This document shows, piece by piece, positions 44,813 to 64,000 of a stretch of DNA of 64,000 nt. The stretch is taken from NCBI GenBank assembly GCA_019096065.1, contig JAGUCH010000001.1, forward strand, positions 6,820,001 to 6,884,000. Direction: 5' to 3'. A program made the translations under genes and the position numbers. The notes below the pieces were generated by a model. That model saw only the letters and a list, made by a program, of their open reading frames with translations, ran no database searches and was not told where the DNA came from. Numbering within the stretch: position 1 is the stretch's first letter; every line of letters begins with the position of its first letter. The DNA comes from Paracyclopina nana (taxonomy: Eukaryota > Arthropoda > Copepoda > Cyclopoida > Cyclopettidae).

Positions 44813-47800
44813 GTGAGACTCGTGGTGCGCTCGAAGCTAGGGGTCTTCTGACCCCACAAACGAACGGCGGATTTGCGTGTTTTTCGACCACTATTACGCC
44901 ACAAATACCAAACAAGAGCCATAACTCAATCTACTGCCGTGGCGTGGTTGTTCGAATGTAGAAACCATTTCATCGCGTGCTTGTCCCTGTTTTGTCGTGC
45001 CACACTGCAATCTAGATGGCATACTTTTGTTGCCAAAAAAATACCCCTGCGTAATCTGGATTTGATGGAGAAATTCCACTTATCTAACACTGCCAAAAGA
45101 AGTCCAAAACTGCCGTGTGTCACTTAATCTTTAGTATGGCTCTGTAATCCGGACACGTGCAAAGCAGCCGCGCGAGCTTTCTACATCGACTTTTCCCACA
45201 AAATGGCTAATGAAAAAATAACGACACTGCATCAGCTAGCAGCCATCTCGTACAACGCTCCAAAAAACTGTTCTATTCAATTGGAGAAGCGTGTCTGGCT
45301 TTCCATTCAAGTGGATATTATTATAATGCAATGAAATGAAGGGGATAGCCAACTTTGGTTGGAAGTCCTGGTTAATAAATGAACCTTCTCTGGGGTCTGA
45401 TAGTAATTCCCCTTCTCCCGAGTTTAGCACACTGTAATTTAGGGAGCAAACATTATCATACTATTTGGAAAGGGTGGCTGTCAAAAAAACCAGTGTGCGA
45501 TGGCTATCAACTTTTTTTATGTGCTAGACGACCGAAAAAAACCACTCCAGCCCCCCATATCAAAGCGATTTTACTGGCTAGATTGCTTTAGCTGTGGCTC
45601 TGATTGATTGGGTTTGAATTAATAGTCCCGTAGAAGGTGTGTGTTATGGCCCGATTTTTGAATAGCAAATGTGGTTTTGAATGGTTCTATTTGAGCTTCA
45701 CTCCGCCAGCTGCTTTTGAAAAGAATGTATTAAAAAACTCAATCTGAAAGGAAAACGATGATTCTTTTTTTCCCTTCAGTATTGTTCAAATCAAATTCAG
45801 TTACGGCAGTACTTTAGGGTGGAACCATAGAGCAATATTTTAATTAGGCTACTTTCCAATAATGCCACAATCGATGCAGACATTGAATCATCGATGACAC
45901 AGAAAAGCAGTATCATCAGTGGAAAACTGGTTTCGAATTCGTGGAACAATTCAAATTATCTGGCTATCAATTTGCATGGCTAACAGCCAAATAAATCGAT
46001 GAAACTGGCTCCAGCCGCTGCTCCTGAATCTGACAATCAAATTACCAAATCTGTCACGTAATACCATGTGTCGTACAGTATCGCATTATGGGCTCGATCA
46101 ATATCCCAACTCTCAGAAACGCATCGTTTTCTATCTACTCCCAGGGTTAATGACTCGTTCAGCACACATGCTTTCTAAAATGGGATCTTTGCTCCGGAGA
46201 AAGGGGAGCACACATATCAACCTGCGACTAATGTCCTTTGCTTTATTGATTAGTGTCAGCTATGAAGCCATTCTAATTGATTTTATGTAGGAGTAGTACA
46301 TCTGCTCGGATAACTAACTTCCAAAGAGTGACATCTGGTGTCAAGATTCAAATTAGTGGTTTGACGAGAATTGCGCGAGCCATAAACGATGTTGATATGC
46401 ATGGTTGAATCTCATTGGAGGGAAGCATCAACCAACTGAGTGGAACATGGATACACTAGCATTATGGATGTAGCCTAAATTATGGTAGTAGTTGTAGAAG
46501 AGGAGGCTTTTTTGGCAAACTCTTTGTGTGTGCATCATTCCCGGGTTAGTTCCTATGGGAGAGACTTCCTTTTATGGGTGAAGTGAGCACGCTAATGTCT
46601 TGAACGTGAGGAAGCTGGCAAGTTAGTTTTCCTTGGTGAATTGCACACTGGCACAAAAATGTGAACGACCGTACTGTAGCAGTATTCGTTGTAGGATTAC
46701 ATTGCTGCTCCAACTAAGTACATTTTTTCAAAAGACTTGCTGATGTGCATGCAGTAGCTGCACTGAACTACATATCCCCAGCCCATATTTTTTTGCTGTT
46801 TCTCGTCTTGTTGCGCACCTCTTCACTTCCGTCTTCCGATCTTCAAATGACATCAGTCATGAACTTGTCATGGAGCTCGTTGAGTTGAACAAGGAGCAGT
46901 GTTGTACTATACATAAGCCTTTTTAAAGAGCCCCATTGAGACTTTCTAGAGCATGAAGTGGCCAGTGTGCACGCATCTGAGAAAACTCTAGGAGCTTTCA
47001 CCCATTCAAGCTCTTAAAGAGTTGGCAGGAGTAGGAAAAACTTTAGCACAAGACAGGGGAGAAAGCCAGATTCTTCTTTCAGTGGTTAAGTCCCACTTTC
47101 CAGCTACCACCATCGAAAAAAGGGAGAGAGAGAGCCTATATACTAGAGTGTGGCAAGGGGGTCCCACTTTTGTAATCCACATCTAGCCAGCTCATGCGAG
47201 ATAGCTTTTATGGGGCCAAGACCGACGAAGTAAAAGGCTTTCTCCCCCTTCCTTTCTATAAGAGCTGCTGCTGTACAATCAGTGAGCATATTTTTGATGA
47301 TGTCTCTTCACGCTTGTGTTACGACTATCCCAGCTTCCCCTAAGCTCTTCATCATCACGGCTGGTTGGTTTCCTCTCAATCTAGCGGTGATGCACATACA
47401 TAGTATAGTAGTCGTATGAGCTGCTCAAAGACCTACGCGCGGAACAATGTATTCGTCGCATCATCAAATAACCTTCCCAGTCTCACAAAATGGAAGAGGG
47501 GATCTTTGCTTCACGCCTGCAGCAGCTCGCTAGCACTCTCACATGCTACTTGTGACGTGTGCGTAGTTTAAGCTAACGCCTCTGGCATGCTGTGATGCCA
47601 TGGTTTGGGGATTTATTGATGGAGGGTGAATGGAAACTGGAAAGATAAGGAGAGGCAAAAAGCCAATATGCTATTGTTCCTCAATACATACTGCTAGTAT
47701 GCTATATCCAAGAGCAGGATATGCTTTCTAGTACATGCCGTCGATTGGCAGCTCGAAAGATTCATATTTAATCCCTTTTAGTAGCACGTATACATTGGCA

Positions 47801-48468
47801 TTTCAGGTGGTGTGGGAAATAAAATGAAGCGTTTTAGATCTGGATTCTTAATGCTCCCAGGCTTACCTCTACCAAAAAGGGAGATTCTCCGATGCAAGCT
47901 CTAGAAAATTGACATTTGGACCTTCCTCGCCAGAAGCCATTTTCGCCTCAACTTAACAACTTTCACTTGAGCTGCTTCAGGTCCCAAGGGACATCCTATC
48001 ACATTATAGTTCCCCCTTGCAGGAAAATGCTGCTCGCAAGAACTTTTGTGTGTGTGGCAAAGTGGGGGTCTGTATTACTATACTATGGTAGAACACACAC
48101 CAGATGTTTGTTATGTGTGTGTGAAAAGAAAGCTGCATGGAAGTTAAACCAATTTCAGCTTGCTGCTGCAGTTGACTCGCTGATCAAGGGTAACAAGGTA
48201 TTTTGGACGGGTGTGAGGTTCAAATTGGCCCATGTGCACATGGTCAGAATGAAGTGGGACGACGCTGCGACCCAGGGGATCGAGCCAGTCGCGTCATCAA
48301 TATTAATGCCGGGAGCTCGATGATCTCATGGGTGCCAACTTTCCCTGTTCTAGTCCACAAAATACAATGTGACAGCAGCAGTTGCAAGTACTGCGGGACG
48401 TGATGAAAATAGCCAAATAGCTCCGCCGCTATCTCCCCTTAAAGTAGTGTCACGTGTCTCAATGCGGC

Positions 48469-49105
48469 ATGTTCACAGTGGGGTCATCTCTTTGCGAAAA
48501 GTGGCGTTTGGCGGCAAAGTGAAAAAGTCTAGTGCTAAATTCCCTAGGCCTTTCAAACGTAGATTAAAGGCCTAGTTTTAAATTTTTTGGCTTGAATTGG
48601 TGATTTTTCATTGTAAAGTGCTATAAAACACGGTTTTGGCAGCTATTACCGAGTTTGTTATTGTTTTGAAAATTCAAAAAGGGCCACTGAAGCCGGGAAA
48701 ATGGGCTCAGTGAAAACTGTGATATCTCAAAATGGCGCCAAAATGTGCAAATAAAACTTTGTCATAATGATTTCAGGTAATCAACTGAATGTTTCATGCA
48801 AAAATTGTTGAGGAATTTTGAGGAGTAACGAGCAAATCAATATTTGAAAATGATCAAAAATAGCTTAACTTCAGGATCCCATTTTCGCGGAAAAATTGAG
48901 CGAATCGCAAATTTCCATTTATAGTAATCATAATTTGTAATGTTACCAAAATTTAATTCTTATCCCACAATCATGATTGAATTGTTTTCGGCCTCGAAAT
49001 TTCCAATTTTAAACAACCGCGTTTTCAGAGAGTTTGAATGATGCTGCCATTTCGCGAGATTTCCAAACGCCACTTTTTGCAACGGGATGTCCCCACTGTG
49101 ATGTT
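48469..49105. mobile_element. Transib-like non-autonomous DNA transposon with 5-bp target duplication
   Basis: The element is 48474-49100 (627 bp). Its terminal inverted repeats of about 38 bp (about 34 matches) begin CACAGTGGGG and end with GTGGCGTTTGG inward. It is flanked by 5-bp direct repeats ATGTT at 48469-48473 and 49101-49105. CAC-ended termini with a 5-bp duplication are the hallmark of Transib and RAG-related elements. No transposase frame is present, so it would be mobilised in trans. The family call rests on ends and duplication size only. Confidence 0.7.
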
Positions 49106-49855
49106 GTTCAATAAGGACAATACTGTGGCTGCGGCAAATCACGAACATTTCCTCCATAAACATGGACGACGACTTCACGGCTCGATGCTGCTCACAAACG
49201 CCACATTTCAGTGCCAGAGCTGCTATTTACTCAAGCTTTTACGATCGCGACAAATCGTATTAATGAGGTCCGGCTGTTTCCTCCGCTGCACAATGGATCG
49301 CGGCCAGGCCACCGCATGCTGTAGCGCGTATGCACGGCAGAATAAAATGTCATTACGAGATCTGGAACGGCTTAATTGCACGGGGGAACAACCGGCAATT
49401 GACTGGCGGCAGTCAAGCCATGAAATCTGAGACGTGAGCTCGCCATGGCATCCCCTTCAGCGAGCTTATCATCAGATTAGCGCGAGTAATAATATTCAGT
49501 CAATCAAACATGATTACATGTTGTCATCCCGTATGCATGGCGCAGTCCATTGGAATTGGATGCCGCTGTCACAGAGAGAGAGAAGAGGGAGCTGCTATCT
49601 GGGCAAATAATGCCCTCGGAGGATATAAAGCTTCCTTTCCAGCAGCCGAGTGAAAGACCCAAGGGAGTTTTGGATCTATGTGTACATCGTTACTACTTCG
49701 AGCTTCTGGGGGAAGACGAGAGAAAGCTATCGAGGTGGAAGAATGAGATTAGGAGAGATTGAGTTTGCAGCCATCATTCCGAGTGCTACATGCATGCACT
49801 ATAGACTGTGTATATGGAGAGAGAAGAAAGAAACAACATCTATTACCACGACCGG
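49106..49855. other. intergenic stretch between two mobile elements
   Basis: About 750 bp between the Transib-like and Mutator-like elements. GC content is moderately raised in 49200-49450. Open frames here have no recognisable domain. A GA-rich run lies near 49574. Confidence 0.5.
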
Positions 49856-50736
49856 GACAAGATGGCTCTGCTGGTAAAAGGCACTTTTTGGGAAAGGCAC
49901 CTACATAAATTGGCACTGCAACAATTGGCACTATTGTACAATGGCACTGCAATAATTGGCACTGCAATAAAAGGCACCATTCATGAAAGGCACCATTACT
50001 ACTAATAGCATGCAAGACAGATGAGCTTTATCACGAACTCAAAATTCCGCAAAATTTGCGTGCGTGCGCTCGCTCAAGGTAAGTGACCAATATCACGTGA
50101 TTTTTAGCGCGAAAAAGGGGCATTTTCCGCTTCTTGAACGTCAGTTTGCTATAATAGTTCCATTTGGCAAAATGTGTGATGTTAACATCCCTGTTCATAA
50201 CTTTGTCTATGAGAAGAAAATCACAAAAAGTGGAAAAAGTGCTGGTGCAATTAAGTATTTTGTTTGGATTGTCCATGGTTCTTAACAAGTCAAGATGAGA
50301 GTATGGTTAAAGGGGATGCAACTACTGACTCTGGAAGAGTGATCTTGTTTGCCATAAATGGCTCCTTGAAAGCCTTGTCTCGAGCAAAAACAATGAGTGT
50401 GGATTGCACTTTCAAAAGTTGTCGAAAGTTGTTGTACCAATTAATGGTTGTGTCTTGTGAAGTTCAAGAGGACGTATGGATTCCTACTGCATTTGGACTT
50501 CTGCCTGACAAAAAAGCTTGATTCGTACCAGACATTTTTCAGGCTCCTCAAAAAGAGGTTTTGCTCCGTTTTTGATCAAATAAATTTTGAGATGGGTGCC
50601 TTTTAATAGGGGTGCCAATATTATGAAGTGCCTTCTCCTAAAGTGCTTATATTGTATGGTGCCTTTTATAGTAGTGCCAATTTATGTAGGTGCCTTTCCC
50701 AAAAAGTGCCTTTTACCAGTATACCCGACAAGATGG
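49856..50736 (+). mobile_element. decayed Mutator-like (MULE) DNA transposon
   Basis: Perfect 47-bp inverted repeats lie at 49871-49917 and 50673-50719 (starting CTGGTAAAAGGCACTTTTTG). Inside them are repeated GGCAC/GTGCC subterminal motifs. The 10-bp sequence GACAAGATGG is present at both flanks (49856-49865 and 50727-50736), a candidate target duplication near the 9-10 bp typical of MULEs; a few bases lie between it and the repeats. The interior encodes a MULE transposase fragment (see next entry). At about 850 bp it is far too short to be autonomous. Confidence 0.8.
50180..50620 (+). pseudogene. MULE transposase fragment, frameshifted and truncated
   Basis: A FLYWCH-like stretch (HNFVYEKKITKSGKS, then IKYFVW) runs to about 50285. 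A shifted frame from about 50264 carries GRVILFAINGSLKALSRAKT, VDCTFKSCRKLLYQL and AFGLLPDKK, typical of the MULE domain N-terminal half (the DGTFK and LLP-K blocks). A second frameshift follows DKK, after which another frame reads LDSYQTFFRLLKKR. The rest of the catalytic core is missing. Non-functional. Confidence 0.7.
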
Positions 50737-50799
50737 ATGGCGCAACTTTACGAACATGATGATGCATTTACGGGGACTACGACGACGAGACGGTACTTT

Positions 50800-52565
50800 A
50801 TTTATTAATGTTCTTCAGTCAATTGATGCTAAAAGGTTCCGCCGGTGGAGGAGGCTCGCGTTACCGAACAAAAAAAGCAAGAGATCGGGAATGCGAAATC
50901 GAAACGTTTTTCCACCGATTTGCTCGTTCGAACGAATGGAGCTGCGGATTTGGAGGGCGCAATTAAGGCGCATTCCCAGCATCGCCGCGGCATATCGCGT
51001 TTTCAAGACGTCGTTTTGCGGACTGCTGAGTTGACGAGGCGAAATGGAGCGTAGCGGCATTAAAAGAATTGCCTTCATTGCTCTTGATTTATGGCCATGT
51101 TGTTTTCCGCCACCGTTTTCCCAACATCTGCTTTTATAGTAAATAATCAGCGCAGCAGTTGTTGTTTCGACCGATAAAAAGCCTCGCATCCTCGATGATG
51201 ATCGGTCGTAAAAGAAATATTTATCGCGTTGTTCCGTCTAGACGGTCAAATTCCCGGTCGTCGCAAGTATCTCATCTCACGGTGCTTTCCTCCCCTCGCT
51301 CGCTCGTCGCATTAGATATGTCATCATATCCGGCGCTGAATGGCTTCGGGGGGGTTGGACACCCTGCTTTCACCCCATTTTGCTTTTGAGGGTGCCACTG
51401 ACAACTCGCGTTTCCCCTCGGCCGAATGACAGCCTCATCGGATGAGCCCGGCGAGCTTTCGAGTTCAACGGCGTTTTACGACAATGTAGCGAGCGAGGGA
51501 TGGATTAACTAACTATTTATGATGGGGGGGAAGAAGGCGGCTTTCAAAGCGTGCTCCACATAGACCACTTGGATTTGCAAATGGGAATTGGGGGATTAGG
51601 ATCCGCGCGCATCAATGGAAAACGACGAGACGCTCGCTAATGCTCCCATGGGAGTCGCAAAAAAGGAGCAACGATGCCTTTTCGCGCACTTGATTGGCGT
51701 CATTTACTCCTTTTAGCACCGACCGCAGGCAGCCGGAGAGCTCCATAAAGTCACAACAGCTTCGGCTGCGGTCTCGGGAGCGTGATGAGTGTTGAAGCTA
51801 AATGCGTACAACTTGAACTCGGTGTGATTAGTCGCCGGCCATGGCATGACAACGACTACTTGGCCGCAGAGAGCCCACGTGGACTTCGAGGGCGGCTCCG
51901 TGTTTACCCCGGGCCAATCGGGAGGCCGTTTTAGCGCCTCGCGCCAATGGCGAGGCCGGGAAACGAAGAGCCCCGCTCCGATTGGAGGCCGAGTCCACGT
52001 GGAGCCGCGCGCGTCTGCGCGCCGATGGAGGAGGCTGGCGGCCATCTTGGAACCGGCGGTCCGGCCGCTCGCGCTGTTTGTGGAACTGATTGAGTGCAGT
52101 CGTTTAAGCGGAGCCACCCACGGTGCGCGCGGCAGATGACGCGGGCCGCTGAGGGCGCGGCTGACACGGCGATCATGCGTCGAGGTCAGCAGCTGAGGAG
52201 GGCTGATTGTTGTTGTTCACGCGCTCGGCGTGGCAGCGGCAGCAGATGATCCGGGTGCTCTCTTTTGGATGCGCACCGCTTATTGGGAGGTGCAGCTGCG
52301 GATTGCGGTTCGAGCAACTCCTCGCGGCTCGTTTTCATGCCGATGCAGCAGCTACTACAATGTACACTTGTAGGCTAAGAGATGGAGTCAACCGACGAGC
52401 GCCTTTGGCTCCAATGCGCAATCGAGGGAGGAAAGGGCGAGCCATGCTCATTTTCACCGCGACAACAATTCAGTAGCGCGCTTCGGGTCAATCACGTCGC
52501 ACCTGCACCACGGGGAAGCGAATCGCGTCGGAATACGTCGAAATACGTCGCTCACCACGCGCAAC
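50800..52565 (+). promoter_or_regulatory. CpG-rich promoter region and 5' UTR of groucho B
   Basis: GC and CpG content rise from about 50.8 kb to the start codon. CCCACGTGGA is at 51874-51883, GGCCAATCGGGA at 51912-51923, further CCAAT/ATTGG motifs at about 51945 and 51980, and TCCACGTGGA at 51994-52003. The start ATG (52566) has A at -3. Several short open frames occur here but none has a recognisable domain; they follow from the GC-rich composition. The transcription start cannot be placed. Confidence 0.5.
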
Positions 52566-61611
<9,046 letters not shown>

Positions 61612-62290
61612 GGGTAGACTTTGCTGATGCGTGTGCTTTAGTTAAAGTAGCTGAAGATGAAGAAGAAGAAGAAGACCTTTCTTGTACAAATGTTGTAAAC
61701 TTTTTCGTGAACAAATGCTTCCCTGTTACCGCTTCATTGAGGTCTCATGCTCATCTTCATGTTGGGTGTAGACAACAGCTTCAACAACATGCTGGCTAGC
61801 GAGCAAGCCTGCGCATAGTTTCACCTTTTACAAATACCTGGTGCGAGTTTGAGTGTTCGCCTGCTGCAGCAGCAGGCTCCACCAACAGCAGCCACCTCCA
61901 GCTCTAGGCTTCAGAAGTCGATTAATAAATATTGACGGCCACTTCCACGTATATGAATGCTGCTGCTGTAATGCCGACAGCTATCACCGAAAAGCTTTGC
62001 GGTGACGCTTGTACCCACCTCCCTTGCCCCAAAAAGTACGATTATAAAAAGAAACGAAGCACCACCTTTTGCGGTCTTTCAAAATGCATAGTACGCCACT
62101 GCAACGATTAAATATGATATTAGACAATAGTCTCCCTCTGTATTACTCATCCTCTCGTTTAATATTTCTCATGTACCACAACAATGGAGCCCCCTCTATC
62201 ATTTGGGGGTTGTTTTGTGACATACAATAAAAAGCAGCTGGACGCGGAGATGACACGCTGAAAGAGCTCTAATAAAAACCGGAAATTACC
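61612..62290 (+). other. 3' UTR of groucho B with three AATAAA candidates
   Basis: AATAAA occurs at 61924-61929, 62226-62231 and 62271-62276. A GAA microsatellite lies at about 61659-61676. The true end cannot be chosen by sequence alone. Confidence 0.5.
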
Positions 62291-62960
62291 ACTGCACCAG
62301 CAGCACTCTTTTATGCTAACCGATCATCATCATAGAATTTCTAACGGGCAATGAGGGAGAAAATGCGGTGGCAATGACTGCATTCATCAATATCACCACG
62401 TATCGGCTCTTGATAGAATTGTGTACTAGACACACATGCACAAGTTGGTAGTCACGTTGGAAGCCTACTTGCGCCAGTCAGCGCGGGCCCCCCACCACCA
62501 CAATCATTATCCGCAGATCATTTAGGCACACCGGACGACACCTAACGGGCAAACGCGAGAACTAGACGGCGTGTGCTTCACACTAAACGCCACTCCAATC
62601 AGGAGGCGCATTTGGCCAAGTGGAAGCCTCCATTGGCGGGTGCTTTCCCGGTCGCCATCGGCCCAGCTCGGCGACTGCCAGAGCTGTGAGCGTCGGATTC
62701 CTGAGCCGGTCGTGCAATTGAGTAGTTTCTTAACGGCCATCTCTGGTCTGCAGCTAGCTCCGTCGTAGGTCGGGGTCCGTGAGGCCATTATTATCCGAAG
62801 TGGCGGGAGATTGGTGCAGGAGAAGGCCAGCCAACACATGTTTATTGCCGAGGACCCCTGGTGCACTAATGACGGCTTGTCACTTGAAGGCTCAACTGGA
62901 ACCAATCCGCCGACTCTTCCAGCACGCAAAATGAATCCGTCAATGCGAACAACGCTCATT
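62291..62960. other. intergenic region between two convergent groucho genes, with a CpG-rich patch
   Basis: GC-richer from about 62540 to 62950, with CCAATCAGGAGG near 62595 and ATTGGCGGG near 62632. No exon was recognised on either strand. Because it lies between two 3' ends, a promoter for B or C is not expected here; an enhancer or an unrecognised non-coding transcript is possible. Confidence 0.35.
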
Positions 62961-63312
62961 AAGGAATAGCTCGATTTTTATTTCTCTTCATCAAAAAAAT
63001 GATCATTGTAGACGCTCTGCTAATCAGCGCAATATAGACTGGCCAACGCCAATGCTGCCGACAATCAACGAGGGTAGCTACTAAATTCTCGCACGTTCAG
63101 GGGCGGATGGGGGCAGTAATAAGCAGAGCCAAAACGGGGAATCATTTAGAGAATAATAATAATACTGGCCAGACGTCGTCTCATCTTCTTCTTCGATATA
63201 GTGTAATTATAGGGTGTATCAATGGTGCCTTGTGGGGTCAATCATTTCTTCTTCATCATGGATGAAGAGGCTTTGGGATCTTGTTGTACCACTTGCTTCA
63301 ATGAATGCTCAG
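62961..63312 (-). other. 3' UTR of groucho C
   Basis: Sequence after the groucho C stop, read on the minus strand. TTTATT at 62978-62983 is AATAAA on that strand and is a plausible polyadenylation signal. Confidence 0.45.

Positions 63313-64000
<688 letters not shown>

Larger units (their letters stand above)
38376..48468. other. intergenic region between groucho A and groucho B (first part)
   Basis: About 10 kb with no gene I can support. It holds two CpG-richer blocks (40919-41130 and 42270-42650), a GAA microsatellite (42043-42067), and one isolated exon-like stretch (44736-44812). Open frames here are short, unsupported by homology, and occur on both strands. Confidence 0.6.

Noticed and set aside
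47257-47290. TATAAGAG followed by ATCAGTG as a promoter
   Set aside because: TATA-to-initiator spacing is about 24 bp, shorter than usual, and no coding exon follows.
50815-51189. Overlapping open frames on both strands upstream of groucho B
   Set aside because: They lie in CpG-rich DNA where stops are rare, lack domains and splice context, and contradict each other by strand.
62522-62959. 145-codon minus-strand open frame downstream of groucho C
   Set aside because: It lies beyond the groucho C stop and 3' UTR in a GC-rich patch, with no recognisable domain.
63100-63125. AGGGGCGGATGGGGG as a hAT-type transposon end
   Set aside because: No matching inverted end or target duplication was found nearby.

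Overview
The window is animal nuclear DNA: long protein-coding genes split by GT-AG introns, AATAAA polyadenylation signals, long AT-rich introns with CpG-rich islands, and DNA-transposon remnants. The gene families (a KDM3-type JmjC histone demethylase and Groucho/TLE co-repressors) are metazoan. Gene structure and TCAGT-type initiator sequences suggest a protostome, most likely an arthropod and perhaps a crustacean, but the sequence alone does not fix the taxon. No rRNA, tRNA, CRISPR array or prokaryotic feature was seen.

Layout. (1) 0.8-16.0 kb, + strand: one very large gene of ten inferred coding exons (12,816 nt including the stop, about 4,271 residues). It carries the KDM3 cysteine-rich zinc region near its N-terminus and an intact KDM3 JmjC domain at its C-terminus. 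Between them lie about twenty copies of an ~80-residue two-finger C2H2 module, and two more modules lie upstream of the zinc region. This architecture is the most unusual thing in the window. (2) 16.8-38.4 kb, + strand: a complete Groucho/TLE gene (groucho A, 11 coding exons, about 783 aa) with introns up to 9.6 kb. (3) 38.4-52.5 kb: intergenic DNA with two CpG-richer blocks, a 627-bp Transib-like element, a decayed 849-bp Mutator-like element, and a CpG-rich promoter region. (4) 52.6-62.3 kb, + strand: a second complete Groucho gene (groucho B, 726 aa). Its coiled-coil exon 3 exists as two 64-nt versions that can only be used one at a time. (5) 63.3 kb to the right edge, - strand: the 3' end of a third Groucho gene (groucho C), tail-to-tail with B.

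How the genes relate. All are chromatin or transcription regulators. Groucho proteins are recruited by DNA-bound repressors and tetramerise through an N-terminal Q domain. KDM3 enzymes remove H3K9me1/2. That they act together is not shown by the sequence. The three Groucho WD40 domains are nearly identical in protein but differ at many synonymous sites, which points to an old local duplication held by purifying selection. Repeated CACGTG palindromes beside GGCCAATC-type CCAAT motifs occur in three blocks upstream of groucho B and may be shared cis-regulatory elements.
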